A stretch of 64,000 nt of DNA from Megalonaias nervosa (lineage: Eukaryota > Mollusca > Bivalvia > Unionida > Unionidae), in contig JAECUM010009298.1 in NCBI GenBank assembly GCA_016617855.1, forward strand, positions 1-64,000. The letters run 5' to 3'. Position 1 is the first letter of the stretch; each line of letters opens with the position of its first letter. Position numbers and translations under genes: made by a program. Positions 23,865 to 35,749 of the stretch are shown in pieces. The notes under the pieces are model-generated. The model had not been told where the DNA came from, ran no database searches, and saw nothing but the letters and a program-made list of their open reading frames with translations.

Positions 23865-25462
23865 ATATTCCAATGTTACAGAGGAAACGTAATCCTTTGA
23901 GATATGGTTCTTGGGTTTTGAGAGTGTTCAAGCAACAGCTCTGTAGATACTTAGGTGTGAATGTGTCTAAGTACAGCAGAACTGATACCAAATTTAAAGA
24001 GGCTAAAGATAAACTTGTAAGTATGTCATTGGGTTTTAATGATAAAGGTGTAAATAAGAATGGATTTAATCCACTCACAGCTAAGCTTTGTATGAGATTA
24101 TTGCAATACCCAAACGTTGTATGGTTGTGAACCTTAGTTTAACCATAGCCATCAGAATATGCTTGGACTACAGTGAGGCCATCGATTTTGCGCTAAGCAT
24201 GTACAAGGTATCTCTAGATATACAAGAAATGATGTTGCATTACACCTATTAGGTATTTTACCAATTCAAGCTGACATTGATACAAAAGACTGATTTTTAG
24301 CAACTTTGCAGGCTGCCCGCTGTTTTTTTTGCAAAACAATTATTTTTACTCCGTATTTGCAGCTCTCAGATTCCAAGATTGCATGTTAAACAAACTGGCT
24401 TTATTCCAGAAATGTACAAACTGCTGGATAAATTTAATCTAAAAGACGTCAATGAGTAGTACCTTCTTCAAGGTCTGTTCCCACTTAATACATCTGAATG
24501 GAAAAATATTGTTAAATTCCAAGTCCGTTTGTTCTTTGAAAATGCTTTGAAATCTAGACTTATGAAGATATTTCTCTTAGTCGATTTCAGAATTTGTTGC
24601 TTAATAGCAGTTTGATTTCCTATGCAATATGGGAAGTAGGAAAAAAATATCCGGGATCTCTTGAGTCATGTGCGCTTATAGCCAATATTGTGACAAAACT
24701 TTTCTCATCTCTGGAAGAATCTGCATGTACTCATTTTCAAGCAGTCTGCACCACAGTAGTTGATCATTTTTTGTAGTTTTCTTGTAAAAGACCAAGACTA
24801 GTTTTGTTGTGATATTATTGATAAATTTAGGGTGCATGTGACATTCACTTTGATTCAATGTCCTGTACTGAATACTCTCTTAGGAACAATGATCAACTGA
24901 TGTATTCCCATCTTATACGTATTTTAACTGTTTTATCCATATGGAGAAAATATACATCAAACGCTTCACCATATTTGATGCTGATAATGAACGTATTCCT
25001 AGTTAAATCTGTGTCACTAACTCTCGTTTATTAATACCATATACTCTGTATTGTTCATCATAGGTAGCATTTATATAATCTCAGTGGATAACCATTCCGG
25101 TACATTTATATGAAGGAAGCAATAACAGCATTTGATAATGAATTTTGTAAGAAGTATAGTGTGTTTACCTCTAAAGCTACTTTGCAACCGTGACAGTTGT
25201 GTTCACGTAAATAGTAATCCCACTTCTTTAATGTCTGGGGGACAAAGAAAGATGTTGAAAATTAACATTGACCTGAAGTTATACACTGTTAATTTACTTT
25301 AGTTCTCACGATGAATGTTCACCATAAATGTATTTATTTATGTAAGATGTCAGTAAATGTATGATATTTCTCACCTCTAATTTCTGTACTTTCTATTTTT
25401 CTCTGTTTTACTGATTGTACTGTTCGTAATATACGGAGGAAATAAAGATATCAATCAATCAG
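23865..25462 (+). mobile_element. Non-LTR (LINE) retrotransposon 3' half, sense
   Basis: 23870-24125 is open and reads as the post-catalytic RT/thumb region (LCRYLGVNVSKYSRTDTKFK, FNDKGVNKNGFNPLTAKL). Frameshifted continuation shows HVQGISRYTRNDVALHLLGI-like text near 24200 and a C-terminal region near 24590-24780 (SYAIWEVGKKYPGS, then Cys/His residues of the terminal zinc knuckle region). The 3' end is GGAAATAAAGATATCAATCAATC near 25440-25462, a typical AATAAA plus short-repeat tail of CR1-like LINEs. The catalytic domain is absent, consistent with 5' truncation. Confidence 0.75.
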
Positions 25463-25469
25463 TTCAACA

Positions 25470-26440
25470 ACCCATGGCATCTGTTGTGACTGGACAACTC
25501 TTACCACTCATTAGTTCCATCAGAGTTATCTCTCCTAAATGCAACTGAATATTCGGTTCTGTCCCGGTCAAACTGATAATCTAGCTTGCTAAAGTTGGAT
25601 ATAATGTATATTTTATTCTCCAAACGTTAGCATTAAGGTCTATGGAAAAACAATTGGTACCTCGATACCATCTGTACTGTTTGTTATCTTTTTTTTAAAA
25701 TAGATTCTAGCGAGCACGGTTCATAGTCAGAACCATTCAATTTGTCAATCACTGTAAACATTTCAAGTAAATAAGTGTTTAAATGATCAGAATATTTCGA
25801 TACTGCATTTTCTCACATTCTTTGTCATAAAATGATAAAGTCATTGCTGGACATTGTGGATATCAAGTTCATCGTTTGCTCGATGGACTATTTCTTCATT
25901 AAATACGTTACCTAATCATAATATCTTACTAGAACTACTACTACCTCGCACATCCAGACCTCTCAGATAATACTTTTAGATGAAAGGAGCTAAAAGTTGT
26001 CTGCCAACTTAGTGGCTGTTGAGCAGAGTGATCTTCTCTTGGTACCAGGATTAGCGGTAAAACCCGTGATCATCCCAGTTACTACTTCGGCTCACAAAAG
26101 TCATAATCTAAGTTATACCAATACAAGTTGGACGAATTTCTCACTTCTAAGGAAAGTATACTCCATCTATAATTCCAACATTTTCCAATCCTATGCGGAC
26201 AAAGTTCTGCCTCTGCAATTTTCTAACGCTTTGTCGTCGTCAGACATTTAGGTACTTGCAAGGGTAGCCAAACGGCTTCACATTAAGTTCAGGCTATAAT
26301 TATTTTATGTACATACAAGTCTCTAGTGCTTATAGAAAACTCTTAAAATATATGTGTAGTTCCATTACGAATGGGTACATAAAGTGAGATTCTATACTAA
26401 TGCATTCTTAGCGCCAAGCTTCAATAATTTTACTTTTACA
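25470..26440. other. Non-coding sequence, possibly leader of the following DIRS-type element
   Basis: No coding match. An 84-codon open stretch at 25997-26251 shows no recognisable domain. Confidence 0.4.
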
Positions 26441-26449
26441 GGCAGTCCG

Positions 26450-26790
26450 TGAGCCTTCCTACAGGTAGTATTGTAAACATATTATACCTGGACTCTTCAC
26501 TGCTTGTATAATTCCATCATTACTGGTACATACAGGTGAATTTTCTTTATCTAGGCATCCTTAGTATCCGGGCACCACGTTACAGTGATTTTACCTGCAC
26601 ATGCCGTCCTTGACATTTCCTACAGGCAGCATTGGAATTAAAATCCTCTTTTATCGCTATTTTCCTGGTAATCATCATTTAGTATAGCTCTACCATCACT
26701 CGGTATCCAAACAAAACAGGTGCAGACCAACAGCTGTATAATTTCGCCTTCCTACAGGTAGTAATGTCATTATATTATACCTGTATGCTT
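26450..26790 (+). repeat. Loose repeats around CCTTCCTACAGGTAGTA upstream of DIRS-type element
   Basis: The string CCTTCCTACAGGTAGTA followed by TATTATACCTG occurs near 26455 and 26751, with a weaker copy near 26622. It may be part of the element's 5' control region. Confidence 0.45.
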
Positions 26791-26839
26791 TATTGTTTTA
26801 TTAGAATGTATGTTATTGATTCCTGGGTCAAACTTTTAA

Positions 26840-27560
26840 GATGCAGCTCTGCACCGACACTGCATTCAAAAGCCAGGTCCAGGACTACACAGTTCTATCT
26901 TTGCTATACACCATTATTTAATTTGGAAACCCCAGCAGTCGACCATAATATCGCAGCTTTGGGGATGACAAAACCACGCTCCATACGTATGGTTCGGATT
27001 GCCTTCAATGACACTCATCAGCTAGTGTGCAACTTGTTGCCATGGGTTCTATGTTGGACACTGTCTCTACGGCTATATTTGATTAGGCGGAGCACAGCTT
27101 CTCCCATCACACTCCGAATACCTCAGGGCATGCATGGGAGTCCGTCTCAAGAATGGCTCGAGTACTGAACAGAGCCGCTCAAAACACTTTGGTCAATGCC
27201 TTAACCGCAGCTACAAATTTATATTTGGCGGAACACGACTCAGTGCTCCTTACCTCCACTTTCCTGAAGGATCACCATTAGGCCAAGCTACGAGCACAGC
27301 CTTTATCCTCTAATCTTCTGTTTAACGGCCAGATTGAAGTCCGCAAATAAGCCACCAAGAAGCCCAATTCCTTTCCCCCGATACAGGGATATTACAGGAA
27401 ATCAACAAAGGGATACAAGAACCATACAGATCACACACACCTTTGAAAAACCGTCATATCGAAGCCACATCCAGCGAGAGCCACAGTTCTCGCAAACCAA
27501 AGTGGATAAAACAGAGGGGATCCTATCATTCGCTCCAACGTTTCTCCTCCAGACAGCCTT
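26840..27560 (+). pseudogene. DIRS-type gag region
   Basis: Translation in mixed frames gives the alpha-helical core seen in DIRS gags (SRMARVLNRAAQNTLVNALT, NLYLAEHDSVLLTSTFL near 27220). Stops at several places; the N-terminus is not defined. Confidence 0.5.
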
Positions 27561-27579
27561 CTCCTCTCAAAAAATATGT

Positions 27580-28400
27580 CATCTCCACTCCACCCTTTCC
27601 ACACATCCCAGCAGGAGGAAGGCTCCAATTCTTTGCTGCCGAATGGGATAAGATTTGCCACGACGATTCTTGGACTCGACAAGTGGTTTCCGAGGGACTT
27701 TGGATCACTTCAACATTCCTCCTCCTCTGTCCAGAGTCCAATCAGTTACAAACGTCCCAGCGATCCCATTCAAAGCCACCACCTTGAAGAAAAAAATAAA
27801 CGACATTATGCAGAAAAGGGCGGTAGAACTCGTTCGAAACATATTCTACGGGAACTTATTCCAGATTTTTCTTGGTCCCATCGGCAAACGGCTCTCTCAG
27901 TCCGGTCATCGGCCTAAGCGCCCACGATCATTTCATTTATGGGCCTTGATTCTCGATGGAACACTACGGCGAATTTTGAATGCCGTCCAAAAAGGAGACT
28001 TCTCAATCAGTGTGGACTTAAAAGACACATATCTTCGAGAAAGTCCCTGTGATTCGCCTACAACGACATTGTATACTTTTTCAAGCGCTCCCATTTGGAC
28101 CCAACATTAAACCTTGGGTCTTCACTCGTTTGATGAACTGAGTGATGGCGCATGTCCGGACCATTTCTACGGTGGCAACATCAAGTTACCTGGATGATAT
28201 CATGCAAAAATGTCAGAGGAGTTGTATCTTAGAACACGTGATAACCCTTGTTACACTGCTTACCAATCTGGGCTTTCTTGTCAGCAAGGAAAAATCCGAC
28301 CTAGTACCATCTCAACAATTTGTTCACCTAGGTAGGAAGTTCAATACACAGGCAAACGTAGTTCATCGAAGACCCTCAGCAACGGGCTTTGAGAATCTGA
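27580..28400 (+). pseudogene. DIRS-type reverse transcriptase
   Basis: RT blocks: GTLRRILNAVQKGDFSISVD followed by LKDTYL (first catalytic Asp, about 27960-28035), a fingers/palm segment in another frame, then MAHVRTISTVATSSYLDDIM with the catalytic YLDD at 28186-28197. LTNLGFLVSKEKSDLVPSQQ and FVHLG follow, the conserved post-catalytic block. Frames change at about 27780, 28060 and 28390. Confidence 0.75.
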
Positions 28401-28659
28401 ACCATGGTGGACTCTCTACTTTCGAGGAAAACTCAATTCCCACAGGAATTCTTTCGCCTACCATGCTTGCTCAACTCAGCAGAGAACCTCATCATTCTAG
28501 GTCGCCTTTATATGCACCCATGGCAAATGTTTCTTCTGTCCCAATGGAGGCTAATAGTTTGACAACTGGGCCAACCCCTCCTTACCTCCACATGACTGAA
28601 GCATGATCTGCGAAACTGGGACAACCTAACTTGGCTTACGGTGGGTATACCTCTATTAG

Positions 28660-29045
28660 TACAATCGCCAGATGTTACACTCTGTACTGATACAAGTACG
28701 GAGGACTAGGGAGCCCATCTACTACCATCCTTTCGAGAAGCCAGCGGTACATGGTCTCCGCAGGAACAACATCTGCATATCAATATTCTGGAGATGAAGG
28801 ACATTGTGAAAGTCTTTTACTGGCTGCACGAATATTTAAATGGAAAGGGGTCATCATTCTGCTTGATAAACCCTAGAGTGGTGACTTATCACGAAGGACA
28901 AGGAGGAACCAAGTCTCCAGACCTTTGCGTCCTTGTGTGGGACTTTCTAAAATGGGGTTGTCAACAACAAATACACGTAGAAGTTCGTAATATCAAGGGA
29001 CACCTAAATGCACTAGCCGATTCTTTGTCTCAGAACTATTAACTA
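28660..29045 (+). pseudogene. DIRS-type RNase H
   Basis: CTDTSTE near 28680 aligns with the TDAS first catalytic Asp block. LHINILEMK follows near 28770 (conserved Glu). Then come WDFLKWGCQQQIHVEVRNIK and GHLNALADSLS near 28945-29035 (terminal Asp of RNase H). Frames change between 28720 and 28880. Confidence 0.7.
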
Positions 29046-29912
29046 ATACAGATTTAATGGTCTCTCCATCCCTCGGTTTTCACTCAGATATGCATCTGAT
29101 GGGACCAAACGTTGGTGGACCTGTTTGCGACAATGTGTAATATCAAACTCCCAACCTTTGTTTCTCCAGTTCCTGACCCAAAAGCCTGGGCGGTAGATGG
29201 TCTATCTATAGATAGGAACAGCCTGGACACATACGCCTATCCTCCAACACCTCTGATTCCAAAAATGATACAGAAAGGAAGGGAATCAGAGTGTCACCTC
29301 ATCCTCACTGCACCACTCAAACAGGAGAAGTCGTGGATCAACGACAACATCAGTCTTGCAACGGCAACACCTCAAAATATTCGGATTTTCCCTCATCTAC
29401 TCAAACAACCACAATGGCAGTTGTTTCATTCCTACCCATAGTTAATGAACCTACACATCCGGATCATATGAAACAGGCACTCAGGGATAAACAATTCTCA
29501 CAACCAAGTGTTGAGGGAATTGCATGAAGGCCTTTAAATCTGAAAAGCATAAGAATGCAAATGGCACATTTTCACACATTGGTGTGCCAACGAACACATC
29601 TTACCTTTCCGGGCGTCTATCCTCTTCTGGCTATTCAAAGACAGAAAGTTAGCACTGAGTACAATAATAGGTTACTGCTCTAAGATCTTGATACCTTTCG
29701 TCATCATGAAAGAGAGGATATCAGACAAAACAAGGACTTTCTCTCCAACTTTGTGTATACACGGCCGAAAACGTTAGCCCTGTGCCCAAAGTGGAACCTT
29801 TCTTGGGTACTAACCTGGCCGAACAAGACACCTTTCAAATCAATTCCAAGGTCATCTCTGGATCACTTTTTATACAAGACTTGCTTCTTCATGGCATTTA
29901 GCGACTGTGGGC
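29046..29912 (+). pseudogene. DIRS-type tyrosine recombinase, N-terminal part only
   Basis: 29112-29300 is the spacer typical of this element class (MVDLFATMCNIKLPTFVSPV, then PDPKAWAVDGLSIDRN). From about 29580 the recombinase begins in broken frames, with WNLSWV and FKSIPRSSLDHFLYKTCF-like text near 29800-29890. The sequence breaks where the first catalytic Arg would be expected; the Arg/His/Arg/Tyr C-terminal catalytic half is missing. Confidence 0.6.
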
Positions 29913-29929
29913 AGAATTAGCTAAATACA

Positions 29930-31280
29930 TGCTCTATCAGCAGACCCAATCTCTCTCACATGAATATGCATTTAATAAATTCATTAACAAGATCCCTATT
30001 AAACAGTTCATTATGGTTTCATCAGTCATATGTCATTCTGCATTGAAACGTATCTATGACAGCAAGCGTGTTGACCAGCTTTTGCATCTAAAGACTATCT
30101 GCTTGTATTCTAAATATATTACAATTCAATAATTAAGAATTTGTTTATTACCCTTAAATATTTGATGATAGAGAAATTGCCCATTGTTCCAATAATGTAA
30201 AAAGTTTAACCAAAAGAAAATATTAAAACCTCCAAATTAGATGCTTTGCTCAATATATACAATTAATTAAGTTCATGCAGTCATTATATTAGGTTGTTTT
30301 TGTTTGGAAAAAAAAAACAAAATACAACCTTTAATTTGTGAGGGCAGCAACAGTGATAACTCGGTGACCCACTGTGCTCTGTCTATTCCCCCCTCCTGCC
30401 TCTCTCAATGAAATTCTTTAGCAACACTTGCTAGGGTCATAAACAGTAAATAAAGCCCACTTTATTCACATCATGTACATGTCATGGTGATCGTCAGGTG
30501 TGAATCCATGAGAAAACATAGTGTCCAGAGCTATTCTTTGTAAGATGCTGCGGTAACTTTATCAGGAAGCAAATCAGACTTCAAGGTAGATTTAAGAAAC
30601 AAATGAAAAGACAAACTCATCTGTGTTGTCCAGGAAACTGGTGTTTCACCAAGTCAAACTTACATAAACTGCCTGCAGAAAGTTACCCAAGAGAATAAAG
30701 CATACCTTAGATGCAAACGGATGTATCAACTGCTGCTGAATGCAAAAGGTATTAAGCAATTATTATTGTAACTTATTCTCTCAGTGCATGTTACAGCAGT
30801 GTACACTGTTTAATAACATGAATACAACTAAGTATTTATCAATAGGAGACTTGGTTTGCAAATAAAATGTATACAACAACTCACTCAATCATGAGTAACA
30901 TATGCGCATTGTGAGTTTTTCATGCTATCTGCACTGTCTTAATTAATTCGAGTGGTCTGTACATCAGACATCCTACCTGTATTGATGAAAATAAAAAACC
31001 ACTGTTGTCTAAAATGGATAAACAACTCAAGCCAGCTGAATCATTTGGAAGAACCCAACATAGCTGGTGTGTAACCTATTAAAAGTTACTTGACCTGCAG
31101 TAGTGGATTGACAACTCAAACTAATGGTAGAGCTTTTTTTGTGGAATGACAAGAAAAGCACCATTGTTGGGAAAGGTCATTTATTATAATACCTAAAGAG
31201 CAATAAATAGCATTTTGCACAAATTTTAAACTTCATGTGAAGCAATTATCCCCAAAATAAATCAATGTGTAAGACAATAA
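29930..31280. other. Non-coding AT-rich sequence spanning the CpG transition
   Basis: No gene recognised. CpG density falls from left-flank levels to a low level around 30.2 kb and stays low to the right. Confidence 0.5.
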
Positions 31281-31856
31281 TCATTACCTCCTCTTTTTTA
31301 TCATGACACACAGATGGGGCAGAAAATCATGCCACAAACTTGACAAAATTAATTGCAAGACCATGGAGATGAAGCCCATAATGTGCCCAAGCAGCAGAAC
31401 TAATGTATGAAATGTCCAGAAAAGCAAATCATATTTATAAACTAACCTTCTGACAGCATGTACCACAAGAATGAAACAAGTTATACATATAGCATAATAC
31501 ATTAAATAACTGGGCAAAATATTTTCATTGATATACATGCATTGCAAATAGCACCTGGCTATAATTGTGTAACACAGTGGTTCTTAACCACTGAGTCACC
31601 ATGCTGTTTTGAGTGGTTAGCCTAAATCAACCTTAATAGTTTTAAATTTCCTACCCATGTGGTTTTAGCATTTGCAGGTTGCAAGGTGATGGGTAGTGAA
31701 GCTAACACAACAAACCTAATCAGGGTTGCTGCCCAGAAAGGTCAAGAACCACTGAGCTGAGTAAACTGAATTGCACAGAGTAATGCACAAATGTGTCCAT
31801 GCCATGAATCTATCAGGTAATGCAGTTGGTATTGTCACAGAAGTGTAGATGTTGAA

Positions 31857-32136
31857 ATTCATTCAGATGAGGAGCAGAGCTGTGCATACAGAACTTGTCT
31901 TTCCAAAGAACTTGCAGCTGAAATGGATTGAAGATGGGCTTCCAAACCAGAGATCCCACTCAGAGCTTCCAGGACTGTATGGAAAATGAGTGCCAGTCCA
32001 AAGGAGTTGTATCCTCCATAAAAAACCAACCAGCCTAAGACTGTCCAGGGATGTTGTATATTCAGTACCAGTTGCCTCAGGAATTCTGGTAGGGGTGTAA
32101 TGTAAATGCTGCAAGTATATAAACTGGTGTAAGGAT
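31857..32136 (-). other. Unidentified open segment with acceptor-like start
   Basis: On the minus strand a CTTGCAG acceptor-like site is followed by 92 codons without a stop, ending at a TGA near 31857. The peptide is hydrophobic in the middle (WTVLGWLVFYGGYNSFGLAL) and Ser/Leu-rich at the end. It lies just downstream of the tyrosine-recombinase fragment on the same strand, so it may be part of that element rather than a host exon. No family was recognised. Confidence 0.25.
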
Positions 32137-32319
32137 GCAGTAAAAAAACAATTTATAAATGTACACCTTTTACTCATACATACAAAAAGTCAACATGTAG
32201 GAGGAAAAATGGTTGACTGCTTAAGACAGTTCAAGTTCGCTGATGGACCAGGCTTTGTGAGCAAAGCAAACAAGGCATCTGCAAACATACTACTAGACTG
32301 GCCGCCTAAGACACTAAAT

Positions 32320-32580
32320 CCCATGTGAAAAGTACAATGTTGGAAATGTAGGTACATGAATGTAATGGGTATATGCACGAGACCTCCATCTACCCAGAGC
32401 CTTAATCTGCAGTTCTGAAAACCCAGAGACCCGAGAAGAGTATCTGCGGCTGCCCAAACCTGAAGTTGTGTGAAGTGCAAGTTTGAGAATCTAATCCAAT
32501 GAATTTCACAGCACTTTGGACTGATGTAGTTCCCCCAAGATAGGTTGCACTCCATCAAAGGTAATAAAGGCCCATCAGAA
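32320..32580 (-). pseudogene. Tyrosine recombinase C-terminal fragment
   Basis: Minus-strand reading, combining frames, gives VKFIGLDSQT, then a degenerate H-x2-R motif (THSFR-type, here decayed), then ELQIKALGRWRSRAYTHYIH. The LGRWRS..Y block is the conserved His/Trp-Tyr end of DIRS/Ngaro-type recombinases, with the nucleophile Tyr position retained. At least one frameshift and no N-terminal half. It could be part of the element whose RT lies at 35.75-36.3 kb on the same strand. Confidence 0.6.
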
Positions 32581-33544
32581 CAACCTCTTAAATGGATCTA
32601 GCATCTCAATAGCCTTAGAGGACATACATATCTGGTTAGTTAATTTGCAATTCACAGATGTATGTGGTGACTACCAATGCTGTGTTTGAAACTGTGCTTC
32701 ATCAAATGACTTCATCCTGACCAACAGACAAATTCTGCATATGACTGATTTATATTTTTGTGAAATATCATCTTGCCTACTCTAAGAAAAGCAAAGAGGG
32801 CCAAGAACAAACATGGATCTTTTAAGCATTTTGTCATACACACTTTCAGTTGTATGATCAGTGGCCAGAAGTAGTTGTTTCAAAATGGAAGGCGTAATGT
32901 TCAGATGCCTGTCTGATGGACTTGTTAGACATTATGAACCAAATACCATTTTATTGATGACAAAGTGCATGGTGAATTTATTTTGTTTTAGAAAGATCTA
33001 TGGGTTTGGTTATACGATAACATATGATTCTGTGTGTTGAACTGTTATCATTGATATTATATCTTAAAATCTTTTTCCTAATCCAGATTCTATCACTGAA
33101 TAATAGTAATTGCCATGTAATAATAACATAATCCACATAATTAGGTAATGTTGTAATATATACTCAATAACATTCATTCTTTCAGCTAGCACATCATGAA
33201 ATGAAAATATGAAATGCAGCAACACAGTCAAAAACAGACTCGGATACCCATATAATTAGGTGCCTTCTTAACAATTACTAAATAAGGCCATTCTTTTCTG
33301 CACACATGATAGCTATTTTCATAAGTTAAAGCTATTCCTAATCCATCAGCCATCACTGGGTATTATTAACACGTGACACATTTCTCAATGAAACCATTTC
33401 CTTTCATATATCCACAACAGCCATCTGCCTTTGAGTTGTGAGTAGGTGAAATACATATAAGCTCTTAAATGGTTATATATTATTCGTAACATTGGTTTCT
33501 CAAAGAGACAATATATCAACTCTGTGGTATTAAATCTGTGCATC

Positions 33545-33775
33545 AAGATTTCCAGTGGAATATGGGATTGCTTTGAAGCAGTTAAAAGTGACACCATATA
33601 CAAATAATGCCATCGAAGTTTGGCACAGTGCATTTGCAAGCTCCATGCAAATACATCATCTGATCCTTCCAATGCTGGTTAAAAAACTTCAGAAAGAGCA
33701 AAATATCCACTGGATGAATATTGAATGGGCACTTGCAAGTGAAGTTCCTCCACTGCGAAAGAAGAAATATTGAGA
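33545..33775 (+). pseudogene. MULE-like transposase C-terminal fragment
   Basis: The stretch PYTNNAIEVWHSAFASSMQI followed by LKKEQ-like KLQKEQNIHWM and a PPLRKKKY end corresponds to the C-terminal part of MULE-type transposase domains (family form RTNNxVEGWH). The catalytic DDE part was not found upstream, so this is a solitary tail of a DNA transposon or a captured copy. Confidence 0.5.
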
Positions 33776-33789
33776 TTTCGATCACTGTC

Positions 33790-35480
33790 TTTATTGCATC
33801 ATATCCAGTTATGGTACTTTATAATTCCATTGAATACTTTCATGCCTGAAGGCACAAAATTAACCTAATTACATAAATATCTGACTTATAACAATTTACG
33901 AAGAGCACTATTTTAACGATAATGACAATTTTGAATCTGGTGTAATGATTGAGCTTGTTTGCAATCTTTTAAAGAATTTTGTTCACGAAATATAAGGTTT
34001 TGTTAAACTAAGAATTATCACATTGTGCTTGATTATTTTAACATTGTGTATATTATGTCATATATTGACATTTAATTTAGCTCAAAATTTGTAGCTTCTT
34101 CATACAAGGTACTTATTTCATATGCTTTGCCCATAAACATTTCTAGAACAAAACAAAAATTATTAAAGCGTGTTATTATATGTGTGTCTTGTTAATACAA
34201 TTTGTATTTTATTTGACTTTTCTATCTCTGAATTCATTGCCCATGATCTCTGAATTGTCTGTCTCTGAAATATGCCCTCTCCAAAGTGTCCATTCTCCAA
34301 CATGCCCATCTCTGAGTCATCTGTCTAGTAATTGTCCATAAATAAACACTTCAAATTACCATTCAGTTCATGTCCACTCACCTTCACCTTCATTATCTGA
34401 GGAAGTTAAGAATCATTTTCTTCTGTATCAAATTCATTTGATGTGTCTGGCAGTGGCTGCTTCCTGGATATTGATGTGGGTCACCAGTCAGTTCTCATTC
34501 AACATCTACTGTATGGGTCAAAAACACTTTCTATCAGAGGCCTTGCCTGGACACAGATGCATCTGGAAGAATGCTGGTTTTCACTGGATCCCACAGCCAA
34601 GGGATGATAGTTTCAGCTGTAGGTCATCTACGCCTAAGCTTTCCCTACACCAAACTGGAACTGGCCTTTGGGCATCTGCAATTTTAAAATTTGAGAAAAG
34701 AGCAGTTTGAAAGTTCTTCTAGAGGTACAGAATAATGTAAACAAGTGTGTAAAATTAACTGAAGATGGATCAAGTGATAAAGTGCATTGAAAATGTAAAT
34801 TATTTTGCTTGTTTAAATACTGATATTATCCTGGGAAAGCACACATGAAAATGAAAGCAATAGCCGTCAAATAAGTGCGACTCCAGCCATGTAAGGAAAG
34901 AGTTTTGAAACCTTTCAAAGATAAATTTCACTTTCTTCCCTTTTTGAACTCTTGCTATTACATTTGTTCTGGTTGGACATTATGGAGTGTAATATGATAG
35001 CAGCAATGCAGCTGAGAAACTTAAAAATTGGAAAGTGAACACTCTTGTTCAGCAATAAAGCCCAGACTCTAAATACAGCATCAGGTGCTTGCAAGGAATA
35101 ATTGTAAATTGTCAATACTCACCTTCAAAACTTAATCAATGCCTGCAGAAGAACGAGTGAAGAACATATATAAAGCAAATTCTTTGCTAAAAATTCTCAA
35201 AGAAGCAAAGTTTTATAGCTTTGAAAGACAATGAAACTATGGCTCACTAATGAAAAATGTCAAATGAAAATGCATTGTATAGAATCATAAAATTCTTTTG
35301 CAAGTGAGAGGGAGGCAAATTTAACACTGAGCCCATGACTGCTGAATATATCTAAATTTGCATGCATATTTTCACAATACATGCAAATTTTTCACACAAA
35401 ACCATTCAAATGATGCCATCTATTGAATGAGAAGGTTTCAATACAGTCACTGTTTAAAAAATGTGTGATTTCTTAGTAAA
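33790..35480. other. Non-coding AT-rich, CpG-poor sequence
   Basis: A 90-codon plus-strand open stretch at 34438-34710 contains a TDAS-like string in another frame but is not convincing as RNase H. A donor-like GAAG|GTGAGT on the minus strand near 35122 has stops in all frames of the bounded 20-bp segment. Confidence 0.4.
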
Positions 35481-35482
35481 AC

Positions 35483-35572
35483 AGGGTTCGCTTCATAAGC
35501 ATGCCTTTGGTTAAACATGGTTCTCTTCATAAGCATGCCTTTGGTTAAACATGGTTCTCTTTACAAACATGT
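35483..35572 (+). repeat. 36-bp direct repeat, about 2.5 copies
   Basis: CATAAGCATGCCTTTGGTTA with AACATGGTTCTCTT is repeated with two nearly identical units and one partial. Confidence 0.9.
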
Positions 35573-35749
35573 CTATCTGAAACAGCTGTATCTATGTTCC
35601 ATTATTGGAGATGTTCTTAGCTAAACGTATATTAATATATTTTACAGATATTAAAAATAACAAAAAATAAACTGTAGGTTTAAGTCACAACAAATGGGAG
35701 AAAGTAGGTTGTGAGCAGCCACTAAAAAATGCACTGAAGGATACCAGAT

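Larger units (their letters stand above)
26830..29915 (+). mobile_element. DIRS-type retroelement, second copy (DIRS1-like), 3' truncated
   Basis: In order: gag-like region (26840-27560), pol N-terminus with VGGRL-like block (PAGGRLQFFAAEWDKI near 27607), RT, RNase H, then the N-terminal half of a tyrosine recombinase that breaks off at about 29,912. No LTR or DDE integrase is present. Multiple stops and frameshifts indicate a dead copy. Its RT differs from that of the DIRS-type element at 12-14 kb, so two lineages are present. Confidence 0.75.

Noticed and set aside
31284..31547. Multi-pass membrane protein exon on the minus strand
   Set aside because: Hydrophobic runs are expected from T-rich codons here. 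Splice sites are weak and no family was recognised.
34438..34710. RNase H fragment of a retroelement on the plus strand
   Set aside because: Only a TDAS-like string in one frame; neighbouring motifs are missing.
35117..35142. Micro-exon with a strong minus-strand donor
   Set aside because: The 20-bp segment between acceptor-like and donor-like sites has a stop in every frame.
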